The notes under the pieces were generated by a model that was not told the DNA's origin, did not search any database, and worked only from the letters and a program-made list of their open reading frames with translations. 64,000 bases of DNA from positions 124,001 to 188,000 of the forward strand of contig JAEZHI010000040.1 of assembly GCA_023436885.1 (NCBI GenBank), written 5' to 3'. Positions 36,473 through 45,450 of the stretch are shown in pieces. The DNA is from Pseudomonadota bacterium (GTDB taxonomy: Bacteria > Pseudomonadota > Alphaproteobacteria > Rhizobiales > Pleomorphomonadaceae). Made by a program: the position numbers and the translations under genes. Within the stretch, counting starts at the first letter, position 1. Every line of letters begins with the position of its first letter.

Positions 36473-37533
36473 GCACACCCGCTCTCGAACTCGACGGCGT
36501 CGGCAAGGCCTATGGCGCGCTGCGCGTCATCGACCGCCTCAGCCTCAGCGTCAAGGCCGGCGAATTCATCGTGCTCGTCGGCCCCTCGGGCTGCGGCAAA
36601 TCGACGCTGCTCCGGATGATCGCCGGCCTCGAGGAGATCACCGACGGCGAGATCCGCATCGACGGCGCGGCGGTCAACCGCCAGCCGCCCGGCAAGCGCG
36701 GCATCGCCATGGTGTTCCAGAACTACGCGCTCTACCCGCACATGACGGTGGCGCGCAACATGGGCTTCGCGCTCCGAAACGCCCGCCTGCCACAGGCCGA
36801 CATCGACGCCCGCGTCGCCAAGGCGGCGCAGAAGCTGGCCATCACCGAGCTTCTCGACCGCCGACCCGCGCAGCTCAGCGGCGGCCAGCGTCAGCGGGTC
36901 GCTATCGGCCGGGCCATCGTGCGGGAACCCAAGGTGTTCCTGTTCGACGAGCCGCTCAGCAACCTCGACGCGGCGCTGCGCGTGCAGACGCGCGTCGAAA
37001 TCGCCAAGCTGCACGCCGACCTCGGCAACACCATCATCTACGTCACCCACGATCAGGTGGAGGCAATGACGCTCGCCGACCGCATCGTCGTGATGAACAA
37101 GGGGCACGTCGAGCAGACCGGCACGCCGCAGGAGCTCTACGAGCGGCCGCGCACCCGCTTCGTCGCCGGTTTCATCGGCACGCCGCAGATGAACTTCATC
37201 CCCGGGCGAGCGGAAGCGGGCGCGTTCGTCACCCGCAACGGCCAGCGGATCGCCCTGCCGCCGCATCTCGCCGGCGCCACCGGGGAAGGCGAGCTCGGCA
37301 TTCGCCCCGAACACCTGACGCCCGGCGACGGCTCCGCCGCGCTCGCCGGCAAGCTCGCCGTTGCCGAATACCTCGGCGAGCGCTCCTACCTGCACGTCGC
37401 GCTGGCCGATGGAACCAACGTGGTCGCCACGACGAGCGGCCCGACGCCCTCGGAGGGCGACAACCTGTTGCTCGTCTTCGACCCCGCGCATCTTCACCTG
37501 TTCGACGCCAGCGGCCGATCACGCGCCGTCTGA
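36469..37533 (+). CDS. Sugar ABC transporter ATP-binding protein, system 1, UgpC/MsmK-like (354 aa)
   Basis: ATPase of the importer. Walker A VGPSGCGKSTLL, Q-loop VFQNYALYPHMTV, signature LSGGQRQRVAIGRA, Walker B KVFLFDEPLSNLD and H-loop IIYVTHDQVEA are all intact. A C-terminal OB/TOBE regulatory domain follows (from about FVAGFIGTPQMNFIPG). It starts inside the GH1 stop (ATGA) and is followed after 18 bases by the GH2 gene. Confidence 0.95.
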   Translation: MSTPALELDGVGKAYGALRVIDRLSLSVKAGEFIVLVGPSGCGKSTLLRMIAGLEEITDGEIRIDGAAVNRQPPGKRGIAMVFQNYALYPHMTVARNMGFALRNARLPQADIDARVAKAAQKLAITELLDRRPAQLSGGQRQRVAIGRAIVREPKVFLFDEPLSNLDAALRVQTRVEIAKLHADLGNTIIYVTHDQVEAMTLADRIVVMNKGHVEQTGTPQELYERPRTRFVAGFIGTPQMNFIPGRAEAGAFVTRNGQRIALPPHLAGATGEGELGIRPEHLTPGDGSAALAGKLAVAEYLGERSYLHVALADGTNVVATTSGPTPSEGDNLLLVFDPAHLHLFDASGRSRAV

Positions 37534-37551
37534 TCATCGAGGTATCCTGTC

Positions 37552-40239
37552 ATGGCCGTTCGCGCCCTTTCCACCGCCGGCTTGCCGGCGGGCCGCCCTC
37601 GTCTCGCCCTCGACGGTCGCTGGCTGTTCGACTTCGAAGGCGCGGGCCTCAGGCTCTCCCCCGGCGGCGACATCGCCGTGCCGGGCATCTGGCAGGCGCA
37701 GTTTGCCGAGCTGCGCAACGCGCCGGGACGGGGCGTCTACCGCCGGCACGTGACCGTCCCGCCGGACTGGAACGACAGCCGGCTGTTTCTGGTGTTCGGC
37801 GGCGTCTTCCACAAGGCGGAGGTACGCATCGACGACCGTACCGTCGCCCGCCACGCCAACGCCTGGACGCCGTTCGAGGTCGAGGTGACGGGCCGCGGCG
37901 ACGGCTTCGATCTCGAAGTGATCGCCGGCGTTCCCGACGATACCGACCTTAACGACGGCTTCAGCACCCTGCTGCACGGCAAGCAGGACTGGTACGGCCT
38001 TCAGGGCGGCATCTGGAAATCCGTCTGGCTCGAGGCGCGCCCGCGCCAGCACATCGTCGATCTCGCCGTCGCGACGGCGAGTGGACCCGACGGATATCGC
38101 GTCACGCTGCAAGGCCGCCTCGCCGAACCTGGTTCGGCCCCGCTGACCGCAAGCCTCGCCCTCGACGGCAACGTCGTCGCCGAATTCCGGCAGGACGTGG
38201 ACGGCGACTTCGATCTCGGCTTCGATGTGGAAGGCGGCGTCGATCTCTGGTCACCGGATCGTCCCCGGCTCTATGAGCTTTCCGTCGCCGTCGTTGACGA
38301 CCGGCTCCGCCGCCGCGTCGGCTTTCGCCGCTTCGAAAGCCGCAACGGGCAGATGTACCTCAACGGCGAGCCCTTCTACCTGTTCGCCGCCCTCGACCAG
38401 GACTGGTATCCCGACACCGAATGCTGCCCGCCGACGCCGCAGTTCCTGCGCCAGCGCTTCGAGAACGCCAAGCGGCTCGGCCTCAACGCCCTGCGCTGCC
38501 ACGTCAAGATCCCCGATCCGCTCTATTTCGAGCTGGCCGACGAACTGGGACTGATGGTCTGGCTCGACATGCCCTACATGGGCTTTCTTGCCAATGAGAG
38601 CCGCCGACAGGTGATCGAGACCTTCGAGGCCGCCGTTCGCGATCACGGCCATCACCCGTCGATCGCCATCTGGTGCATCACCAACGAGGGCTGGGGCATC
38701 GAGCTCGACGACAACGAGGACGACCGCCGCTGGCTGAAGGTGAGCTTCGACCGCCTCAAGGCCAGGGTGCCGGGCAGCCTTCTCGTCGACAATTCGGCCT
38801 GCTTCCCGCGCAACTACCACGTCAAGACCGACATCGAGGACTTTCACTGGTACAACGCCTGGCCGTCGCAGAATGCCGCCTTTGCCCGCGTCACCGGTGA
38901 ATTCGCCGCTCGCGCCGGCTGGGCCTTCACGCCGCACGGCGATGCCGAGCGGTCGGGCACGGAGCCTCTGATCTGCTCGGAGTTCGGTGTCTGGGGCCTG
39001 CCGCATCCGCGCGACCTGCTCGACGCCGACGGCAACGAGCCCTGGTGGTTCGAGAGCGGCTATGACTGGAACGACGGCGCCGCCTATCCGCACGGCATCG
39101 AGAGGCGTTTTCACGATGTCCGCCTCGCCGATCGCTTCGGCGATCTCGACGGCTTCGTGGCGGCGGCGCAGGAAAGCCAGTTTCGCGGCCTCAAGTACCA
39201 GATCGAGACGTTGCGCTTCGCCGCGCCGATTTCCGGCTATGTCATCACCGAGCTCAACGACACGCAATGGGAAGCCAATGGCTTGATGGACGCCGGCAAC
39301 ACCTTGCGGGTCTTCGCCGATCAGCTCGCCGCGCTGCAGCGGCCCACCCTGCCGATCGCCCGCGTCGACCGGACGACGCTGGCCTGCGGACAAACCCTGA
39401 GGGTTGAGTTGAGGCTCGCCGCCGCCGCGTCCATCGACGGCGCGGCGATCGACTGGCAGTTCGGCACTGCGACCGGCTGCGTCGCGTTGCCGCGCGGGTC
39501 GACCGGCAGCGGCACGGCGACCATCGATATCCACGCGCCGGACGTTGCTTCCGCGACGATCATGCCGCTCGCCCTGCGCGCTTTGGCCTCCGACGGCACC
39601 GACCTCGGCGCCAACGCGCTGGAGCTCTGCGTCGTGCCGCCGCTCGCCGACCTGCCGCCGCTGCGGCCCTGCGACGCCGAGGCGGAAGCGTTGCTGACCT
39701 CCATCGGCTATCCGGCGGACGACGACGGGGCGGCGCCGCTCCTCGCCACCCGGCTCACCGCCGAGGTGCGGCGGGCGCTGATCGCCGGCGCCAACGTGCT
39801 GCTGGTCGCCAACCATATCGATGCGCTGAAGGAACCCGGGCGCGAGCTTCCCGTCGATCTCGGCAATTTCCCAAGAATGAAACTCGTCGAGCGCGAGGGT
39901 ACGTCCTGGGACGGACGCTGGATGGGCGCCTTCAGCTGGCGCCGTACCGATGGCCTCTGGGCGCGCCTGCCCGGCGGTCCGATGCTCGACGAACATCTCA
40001 GCGGCCTTCTGCCGCGCTTCGTGCTGACGGGCTTCCCCGGCACCGCCTTCGGCGGCCTCGTCGATGCCGGCATGGTCGTCGCCTGGGCACACAAGGCCGC
40101 CGCCTTTTCGAAGCGGAGCCTGCTCGGCCGCGGCTGGTTGACGGTGACTACCTTCGACCTCCTGCCGGACGACGGCCGCCGTAACCCGCTGGCGCCCTAT
40201 CTGCTCGCCGCCCTGGCGTCATCATCCCAGGGGGCATAA
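37552..40239 (+). CDS. Glycoside hydrolase family 2 protein (895 aa)
   Basis: Retaining beta-glycosidase with the GH2 layout. The jelly-roll sugar-binding domain has VPGIWQAQFAELRNAPGRGVYRRHV and LVFGGVFHKAEVRIDDRTVARHANAWTPFEVEV; the Ig-like domain follows. The TIM barrel contains the acid/base Glu in IWCITNEGWGIE (about residue 378) and nucleophile Glu in LICSEFGVWGLP (about 476). A long C-terminal extension (about 590-895) is beta-rich and not recognised. No signal peptide is present. Possible activities in the family are beta-galactosidase, beta-glucuronidase and beta-mannosidase; the uxuAB genes nearby would fit glucuronide use, but this is only suggestive. It is the last gene of the system 1 operon. 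Confidence 0.86.
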   Translation: MAVRALSTAGLPAGRPRLALDGRWLFDFEGAGLRLSPGGDIAVPGIWQAQFAELRNAPGRGVYRRHVTVPPDWNDSRLFLVFGGVFHKAEVRIDDRTVARHANAWTPFEVEVTGRGDGFDLEVIAGVPDDTDLNDGFSTLLHGKQDWYGLQGGIWKSVWLEARPRQHIVDLAVATASGPDGYRVTLQGRLAEPGSAPLTASLALDGNVVAEFRQDVDGDFDLGFDVEGGVDLWSPDRPRLYELSVAVVDDRLRRRVGFRRFESRNGQMYLNGEPFYLFAALDQDWYPDTECCPPTPQFLRQRFENAKRLGLNALRCHVKIPDPLYFELADELGLMVWLDMPYMGFLANESRRQVIETFEAAVRDHGHHPSIAIWCITNEGWGIELDDNEDDRRWLKVSFDRLKARVPGSLLVDNSACFPRNYHVKTDIEDFHWYNAWPSQNAAFARVTGEFAARAGWAFTPHGDAERSGTEPLICSEFGVWGLPHPRDLLDADGNEPWWFESGYDWNDGAAYPHGIERRFHDVRLADRFGDLDGFVAAAQESQFRGLKYQIETLRFAAPISGYVITELNDTQWEANGLMDAGNTLRVFADQLAALQRPTLPIARVDRTTLACGQTLRVELRLAAAASIDGAAIDWQFGTATGCVALPRGSTGSGTATIDIHAPDVASATIMPLALRALASDGTDLGANALELCVVPPLADLPPLRPCDAEAEALLTSIGYPADDDGAAPLLATRLTAEVRRALIAGANVLLVANHIDALKEPGRELPVDLGNFPRMKLVEREGTSWDGRWMGAFSWRRTDGLWARLPGGPMLDEHLSGLLPRFVLTGFPGTAFGGLVDAGMVVAWAHKAAAFSKRSLLGRGWLTVTTFDLLPDDGRRNPLAPYLLAALASSSQGA

Positions 40240-40255
40240 CGCCCGACCTCGGCGG

Positions 40256-40288
40256 CTCCGGCGTCCTACGTTGCCTGGATCGCCGGAG
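40256..40288 (+). terminator. Hairpin after the GH2 gene
   Basis: CTCCGGCG (40256-40263) and CGCCGGAG (40281-40288) form a perfect 8-bp stem, extended inside by TCC/GGA. It lies 17 bases beyond the stop of the operon. The T-run is weak. Confidence 0.45.
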
Positions 40289-40350
40289 TCGCGCCTGCTT
40301 TGGCAGCAGGGACCGCGATCGATCGTTCCCCCCACGTGATCGTGATCGCG

Positions 40351-40372
40351 CAATTATTGACTGATCAGTCCA
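40351..40372. promoter_or_regulatory. TetR operator, copy 1 (regulator promoter)
   Basis: CAATTATTGACTGATCAGTC with the perfect 12-bp palindrome GACTGATCAGTC at 40359-40370, 22 bases before the regulator's ATG. The second copy at 41011-41030 differs at one of these 20 positions. Autoregulation is expected. Confidence 0.75.
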
Positions 40373-40391
40373 CAACCCCTACACCGTTCCC

Positions 40392-40976
40392 ATGGCAAGA
40401 CCACGGGAGTTCGATAGAGATGCCGCGCTGACTGCGGCGATCTGCGTGTTCTGGTCCAAGGGCTTCGCGGCAACGTCGACGGAGGACCTGGTCCAGGCGA
40501 TGAATATTGGCCGTCAGAGTATTTACAACGCTTTCGGCGACAAGCGTCAGCTCTATCTCGAAGCGCTGGAGACCTATCAGCGCAACGCGACGAGTTGCCA
40601 CACCCAGCGACTGAATACGCCGGCTTCCCCGCTGGACGGGCTGAAGGACCTGTTGATCGGTCTCATCCCCGAGGACGACAAACAGCGCTTTCGCGGCTGC
40701 ATGGGGGTCGGATCGATCGGCGAATTCGGCACGACCGACCCCGAATTGGTGGAGATGCGCGAGAAGATGATAGCTGTGCTCCACGCGAAAGTGGTGGAGC
40801 GCATCAAGGAAGGTCAGGAACTTGGCGAGATCGCCCCGGATCTCGACCCTCTCAAGGCGGCCTCGTTTATCGAAATCACAATGAGTGGTCTGCAGCTCGC
40901 CGCGAGAGGCGGCGCCGGCGCAGATGAACTCCACGCTCTCGCCGCCTTCGCGGTAGAGCGCCTCAGAGCAAGATAG
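40392..40976 (+). CDS. TetR/AcrR-family repressor (194 aa)
   Basis: The N-terminal HTH reads FDRDAALTAAICVFWSKGFAATSTEDLVQAMNIGRQSIYNAFGDKRQLYLEAL, in the usual TetR pattern. The ligand domain includes RFRGCMGVGSIGEF and the C-terminal dimer helices; the ~GCM-GV segment matches the TetR_C subgroup with a conserved Cys used by some reactive-electrophile sensors (inference). The SDR gene at 41046 follows in the same direction, and both promoters carry the same palindrome. It therefore most likely controls itself and that oxidoreductase. No ribosome site is visible before ATG 40392. Confidence 0.9.
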   Translation: MARPREFDRDAALTAAICVFWSKGFAATSTEDLVQAMNIGRQSIYNAFGDKRQLYLEALETYQRNATSCHTQRLNTPASPLDGLKDLLIGLIPEDDKQRFRGCMGVGSIGEFGTTDPELVEMREKMIAVLHAKVVERIKEGQELGEIAPDLDPLKAASFIEITMSGLQLAARGGAGADELHALAAFAVERLRAR

Positions 40977-41010
40977 AACTTCGATTCAGGAATTGACCCT
41001 CTGCTCGGCC

Positions 41011-41032
41011 AATTATGGACTGATCAGTCAAT
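41011..41032. promoter_or_regulatory. TetR operator, copy 2 (SDR promoter)
   Basis: CAATTATGGACTGATCAGTC with the identical 12-bp palindrome at 41019-41030, directly before the SDR gene's GGAG ribosome site. Confidence 0.75.
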
Positions 41033-41045
41033 AACGGAGACGACA

Positions 41046-41789
41046 ATGAGTGACGACAATCGCAAGGTAGCCCTCGTATTTGGCGGTTCGCGCGGCATCG
41101 GTGCCGCCATCGTGTCGCGGCTGGCCGAAGACGGCTACACCGTGCCCTTCACTTACGTCTCGCGTCCGGATGCCGCCGACGAACTTGCCGCCAAGGTGCG
41201 CGACGCCGGCGGTACGGCGCTGGCCATCAAGGCCGACAGCGTCAGTCAGGATGACATCAAGGCCGCCGTCGGCACGACCATCGACCGCTTCGGCCGTCTC
41301 GATGTCGTCGTGGTCAATGCCGGCGTCGCCCGCATGGGCGTCGTTGATACGGTGCCGGTCGAAGATCTCGACCTGCAGCTCGACGTCAACGTGCGCGGCG
41401 TCTTCCTCGCCATCCAGGCAGCGGTTCCCCACCTCAAGGAAGGCGGCCGCATCATCACCATCGGCAGCAATATCGCGCTTCGCAGCGGCTTCCCGGGCGC
41501 CAGCGTCTACCAGACGACCAAGGCGGCGGTGGCCGGCATGGTCAAGGGCCTCGCCCTCGATCTCGCACCGCGCGGCATTACCATCAACAATGTGCAGCCC
41601 GGCCCGACCAAAACCGACATGATCAGCGGCCTCGGCAACGAGGGGATGGACATGGTGATGGGCATGGTGCCGCTGAAGCGCATGGCCGAGCCGGCCGAAA
41701 TCGCCGGCCTCGTCTCCTACATCGCCCGCGACGAAGCCGGTTACGTCACCGGCGCCAGCCTGACCATCGATGGCGGCTTCGCTCTCTGA
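41046..41789 (+). CDS. Short-chain dehydrogenase/reductase, classical type (247 aa)
   Basis: NAD(P)-dependent oxidoreductase. Cofactor motif VFGGSRGIGAAIV (TGxxxGIG variant), VVNAGVA, catalytic Ser in ITIGSN, catalytic Tyr-Lys in VYQTTKAAVAG and PGPTKTDM. The C-terminus EAGYVTGASLTIDGGF is typical of FabG-like SDRs. All catalytic residues are present. Under an operator identical to that of the upstream TetR gene, it probably detoxifies the compound the repressor senses, such as an aldehyde or quinone. Confidence 0.92.
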   Translation: MSDDNRKVALVFGGSRGIGAAIVSRLAEDGYTVPFTYVSRPDAADELAAKVRDAGGTALAIKADSVSQDDIKAAVGTTIDRFGRLDVVVVNAGVARMGVVDTVPVEDLDLQLDVNVRGVFLAIQAAVPHLKEGGRIITIGSNIALRSGFPGASVYQTTKAAVAGMVKGLALDLAPRGITINNVQPGPTKTDMISGLGNEGMDMVMGMVPLKRMAEPAEIAGLVSYIARDEAGYVTGASLTIDGGFAL

Positions 41790-41863
41790 CATATCCGTCA
41801 ACGACCATCGGGCAGGAAGCACGCGCTCCCTGCCCTTTCATCTGATGCGTTGGGCTGGTCGCA

Positions 41864-42877
41864 TCACTTCGGCGGCGGCGCGCAGGAATGGCCGATCACC
41901 AGTTTCGGCTCGGCGACATGGCACCGCCGCTCTGCCCTCGCAACCGCGTTGCCGCGAACGTGCTCCATCATCCAGATCGAAGCGACGCGGGCCAGTTCCT
42001 CGATTGGCTGCTCCACCGTGGTGATCCGCGGCATGACGATGCTGCTCCACGGCACCACGTCGATACCGGCGACGGAAACATCGTCCGGACAGCGGAACCC
42101 AAGATCGTTCACGGCCTGGAGGGCGCCGATGGCCATGTAGTTGTTGGCGGCCAGAATGGCCGTCGGGCGCTCGGGCCCCGACATCAGGCGGATGACGTTT
42201 TCATAGGCCAGTTCGGCGCTGTAATTGGCGACGATCTCGAATTCCGGTTCCACCGGCAGCCCGGCCTCGGCCATGGCGGCGCGAAACCCCTGGAGACGGC
42301 GCGCCGCGACCCAGCTGTTGTGCTGTCCGCCGAAATAGGCGATGCGACGATGTCCGAGCCGGATCAGATACTCGGTCAGCATTGCCGTGGCGCGATGGTG
42401 ATCGGAGGTGACGAAGTCGAGTGAGGTGCCGTCGACGTCCTGGTCGACCAGCACCACCGGAACGTCGATCTCGTTGAGATAGGCGGCAAACTCGGGATCG
42501 TTGCGCAGCGGCGTCATGATGATGCCGGCTACACGGTGACGCTTCAGCAAGTTCAGCGTTCTGAGTTCGCGATCCGGATCCGAGTCCAGATTGGCCACGA
42601 TCAACATGTGCTCGTCGTCGGAAATCTGCCGGTCGATGGTGCCGAACAGCCGGCCGAAGAACGGGTTTCCGGCATCGCCAAGAACCATGCCGACCAGCTT
42701 GGACTGGCCGCGCTTCAGGTTTTGCGCCATCAGGTTAGGCGAATAGCGAACCGCAGCCACCGCGGCGTCAATCCGCGCCCGCGTCTCTTCGCTCACCGGT
42801 CCCGTGCCGTTGAGAGCGAGCGACACGGTGGAAATGGATACGCCGGCATGGCGGGCTACATCTCTGATCGTCGCCAA
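41864..42877 (-). CDS. LacI-family regulator of carbohydrate system 2 (337 aa)
   Basis: HTH TIRDVARHAGVSISTVSLALNGTGPVSEETRARI, hinge LMAQNLKRGQSKLVGMVLGD, and the sugar-binding fold (FGGQHNSWVAARRLQGFRAAM, AILAANNYMAIGALQA, DVSVAGIDVVPW). It is divergent from the ABC operon at 43159 with a 281-base shared region. That region contains one palindrome over the transporter's start site (43066-43083) and a related half-perfect one near its own start (42904-42919), consistent with dual repression. Confidence 0.93.
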   Translation of the reverse strand: MATIRDVARHAGVSISTVSLALNGTGPVSEETRARIDAAVAAVRYSPNLMAQNLKRGQSKLVGMVLGDAGNPFFGRLFGTIDRQISDDEHMLIVANLDSDPDRELRTLNLLKRHRVAGIIMTPLRNDPEFAAYLNEIDVPVVLVDQDVDGTSLDFVTSDHHRATAMLTEYLIRLGHRRIAYFGGQHNSWVAARRLQGFRAAMAEAGLPVEPEFEIVANYSAELAYENVIRLMSGPERPTAILAANNYMAIGALQAVNDLGFRCPDDVSVAGIDVVPWSSIVMPRITTVEQPIEELARVASIWMMEHVRGNAVARAERRCHVAEPKLVIGHSCAPPPK

Positions 42878-42903
42878 CTCGCTGAACCTCTCCCAACAGC
42901 TTC

Positions 42904-42919
42904 ATCGAACCGTTTTTAT
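42904..42919 (-). promoter_or_regulatory. LacI operator near the regulator gene
   Basis: ATCGAACCGTTTTTAT. The segment ATCGAACCGTTT equals the reverse complement of the core of the operator at 43066-43083. It is 27 bases upstream of the regulator start. Confidence 0.45.
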
Positions 42920-43033
42920 CCACCTTCGCCCCAGGCGGGAAAATACGGCGCCAAATCGCGGCGCAGTCACGATTTTCACCGCCACGGCAAGTGAATTTCA
43001 GCCTTTCAATGTTGTTCGATGATAGTTCGATGC

Positions 43034-43083
43034 TTGTCAAGCTCGAAACCCGACTATACGATCCTTATCGAAACGGTTCGATA
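43034..43083 (+). promoter_or_regulatory. Promoter and LacI operator of carbohydrate system 2
   Basis: -35 TTGTCA (43034-43039), 17-base spacer, -10 TACGAT (43057-43062). The LacI-type palindrome TATCGAAACGGTTCGATA (43066-43083, central CG, arms TATCGAA/TTCGATA) covers the expected start site. Extra TTCGAT half-sites occur at 43015-43020 and 43026-43031. Confidence 0.6.
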
Positions 43084-43158
43084 CTACAGGGCCCGCATGG
43101 GTATCCGCATCAAGACGGAACTCGTTGTCGTTTCATCCAGAGGTCTAGGGAGATTTCT

Positions 43159-44451
43159 ATGCAATTCCGATTGACTGGAGAGGTGCGCCTAGTCGCCAGC
43201 GCGGTCCTGAGTGCCGCAATTCTCGTATCTCCGGCGCGTGCCGAAGATATCGTCCTCAAGATGTGGACGCTCGACAACAACGGTTACAAGGAATTCATTG
43301 CCGAGGCTGCCGAAGCCTTCAAGGCAACCCATCCGAACGTCACCATCGAGCACCAGATATTTCCGGGCGATCCCTACAAGACGGCGCTCAAGGTGGCGCT
43401 GGTCGGTTCGGATGGTCCGGACGTGTTCTTCAACTGGTCGGGCGACCGGGCCAAGCAGCTGGTGAAGGACAAGCTCGCCCTCGACATCACCGACTTTGGC
43501 AATGCGCCCGGCGGCTTCGCCAAGGTGCTGCCGGAAGGCTGGCTCGACGCCTTCCGCTACGACGGCCGCCTCTACGGCGTCGCCATGGATGCCGTCTCCA
43601 AATACGTTTTCTACGACAAGGCTTATTTCGCCGAGCACAAGTTCGAGATCCCGAAGACGCTCGGCGAACTCGGCAACATGTGCAAGGCGATCCGCAAGAT
43701 CGACCCGAACACAGTGCCGATGCCGCTCGGCAACAAGACGCGCTGGAAGGCCATCCACTGGATGACCATGCTCAACGAGCGCGCCATGGGTGTCGCGGCG
43801 ACGGCGGCCGATTACGACCTGTCGCGCCCGGCCGATCAGCTCTACACCGATCCCGGCTACGCCAAGGCCTTCCAGGCGCTGGTCGATCTGCAGGACGCCG
43901 GCTGCTTCGAAGATGCGCCGAACGCCACCGAATACGCCATCGCCGACACGATGTTCGCCACCAAGGCGTCGCCGATGGAATATTGCGGCACCTGGTGCAC
44001 CTCCGGTCTCGATACCGCAGGCTTCAAGGATTACGGCTTCTTCCGGCTTCCTATGATGGAAGGTGGCAAGGGCAACCCCGACGCCAACTTCCTGGTGCCG
44101 GAGGGCTATCAGGTCTCCACCAAGTCCGCCCACCCGAAGGAAGCGGTGGAATGGCTGAGCTTCCTGGTCTCCGATGAGCAGGCGCTGAAATTCGCCGAGA
44201 AGGTTCAGTTCCTGCCGTCGAATGCCAAGCTCGTCGACAAGGCCGAGGGCGTTCCCCCCAGCTTCAAGGAAATCGCCGCCGACGTCGGCACGCTGAAGCA
44301 GGGCGTCAACGTGCTGGACGCGCTCCTCGAGTCCACTGTGGCCGACGCCTACATGAACGCCACCGTCGAAGTGCTCAACCGGACGATCACGCCCGAGCAG
44401 GCCGTGGGCAAGATCCGCGAGGCAGCCGTCGCCGCCCAGGCGAAGAAATGA
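43159..44451 (+). CDS. Sugar ABC transporter substrate-binding protein, system 2 (430 aa)
   Basis: Signal peptide MQFRLTGEVRLVASAVLSAAILVSPARA, then the family 1 binding fold: DIVLKMWTLDNNGYKEFIAEAAEAFKATHPNVTIEH, DVFFNWSGDRAKQLVKDKLALDITDF, YGVAMDAVSKYVFYDKAYFAEH and ATKASPMEYCGTWC. ATG 43159 is preceded by AGGGAGA. The motif YQVSTKSAHPKEAVEWLSFL is typical of oligosaccharide-binding members. A perfect 10-bp hairpin follows within 8 bases of the stop. Confidence 0.93.
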   Translation: MQFRLTGEVRLVASAVLSAAILVSPARAEDIVLKMWTLDNNGYKEFIAEAAEAFKATHPNVTIEHQIFPGDPYKTALKVALVGSDGPDVFFNWSGDRAKQLVKDKLALDITDFGNAPGGFAKVLPEGWLDAFRYDGRLYGVAMDAVSKYVFYDKAYFAEHKFEIPKTLGELGNMCKAIRKIDPNTVPMPLGNKTRWKAIHWMTMLNERAMGVAATAADYDLSRPADQLYTDPGYAKAFQALVDLQDAGCFEDAPNATEYAIADTMFATKASPMEYCGTWCTSGLDTAGFKDYGFFRLPMMEGGKGNPDANFLVPEGYQVSTKSAHPKEAVEWLSFLVSDEQALKFAEKVQFLPSNAKLVDKAEGVPPSFKEIAADVGTLKQGVNVLDALLESTVADAYMNATVEVLNRTITPEQAVGKIREAAVAAQAKK

Positions 44452-44458
44452 TGGTCGA

Positions 44459-44483
44459 GGCCGTGGCGTTCGGCGCCACGGCC
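44459..44483 (+). other. Intercistronic stem-loop after the system 2 binding-protein gene
   Basis: GGCCGTGGCG (44459-44468), loop TTCGG, CGCCACGGCC (44474-44483): a perfect 10-bp GC-rich stem seven bases after the stop codon, with no T-run. Probably an mRNA-stabilising or attenuating element. Confidence 0.65.
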
Positions 44484-44520
44484 GCCCGCCCGCACTCGTT
44501 TCATCCCTGTTGGTAACGCC

Positions 44521-45438
44521 ATGGCTTTTCAATCCATTTCCGGCCCCGCCGGCGCGCCCCGGCGACCGGCGCTGAAGGCCGGCACCATTTCCGCCACCGC
44601 GATGATGGCGCCTGCCCTGATCCTGGTCGGCGTCTTCATTCTGATCCCGGCTGCCGTTGCGGTGGTCGGTTCCCTCTTCGACTTCGGGATGACCTCGAGC
44701 TCGTGGACCTATGTCGGCGGCGCCAACTACAAGCGCGCCGCCACCGATCCGCTGTTCTGGCTGGCGATCTCCAACAACATCTTCATCGTGGTGGGGTCGG
44801 TGATCTCCCAGGTCGGCGGCGGCGCCATTCTAGCCGCCATCCTCGATCGCGGCATCCGGCGCGCCAACTTCGTCTACCGCACCATCATCTTCATGCCGGT
44901 GGTGATCTCCTCCATCGCCGTCGCCTTCGTCTGGATGCTGATCCTCGATCCCAACGTCGGCCCGCTCAACGCGGCGGTGAAGATGCTGGGGCTGACGCCG
45001 CCAAGGCTCGGCTGGCTTGGCGATCCCTCCATCTCGCTCTGGATGCTGTTGCTCATCGCTGCCTGGCAGAATGTCGGCTTCCAGATGATGCTGATCCTCG
45101 CCGGCCTGCAGGCCATTCCCAGGGAGCATTACGAGGCGGCCTCGCTCGACGGCGCGCGCGGCCTCAAGGCCTTCTGGTACATCACGCTTCCCGGCATACG
45201 CAACGTGCTGGTCCTCGCCACGCTGATCACCGTCATCGGCGGCTTCAAGGTGTTCGATCTGGTGTTCGTCACCACCGGCGGCGGCCCGGCCAACGCCACC
45301 CAGGTGCTGGGCACCTACACCTACACCCAGGCCTTTTCCTTCGGGCGCATGGGCTACGCCAACGCCATGGCCGTCGTTCTCCTGGTCACCGCAGCGCTGC
45401 TCGGCTGGCTGCAGGTCCGGCTATCGCGGCGCGGTTAA
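44521..45438 (+). CDS. Sugar ABC transporter permease, system 2, MalF-like (305 aa)
   Basis: Six predicted helices starting ATAMMAPALILVGVFILIPAAVAVVGSLF. The EAA loop reads REHYEAASLDGARGLKAFWYITLPGIRNV, canonical for the family. Other landmarks are FMPVVISSIAVAFVWMLILDPNVGPLN and VTTGGGPANATQVLGTYTY. It is followed after 12 bases by the second permease. Confidence 0.95.
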   Translation: MAFQSISGPAGAPRRPALKAGTISATAMMAPALILVGVFILIPAAVAVVGSLFDFGMTSSSWTYVGGANYKRAATDPLFWLAISNNIFIVVGSVISQVGGGAILAAILDRGIRRANFVYRTIIFMPVVISSIAVAFVWMLILDPNVGPLNAAVKMLGLTPPRLGWLGDPSISLWMLLLIAAWQNVGFQMMLILAGLQAIPREHYEAASLDGARGLKAFWYITLPGIRNVLVLATLITVIGGFKVFDLVFVTTGGGPANATQVLGTYTYTQAFSFGRMGYANAMAVVLLVTAALLGWLQVRLSRRG

Positions 45439-45450
45439 GGAGCAAACGAC

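Noticed and set aside
38251..40092. 613-codon open frame antisense to the GH2 gene
   Set aside because: Shadow of a strongly coding gene with catalytic motifs; no start signal or domain.
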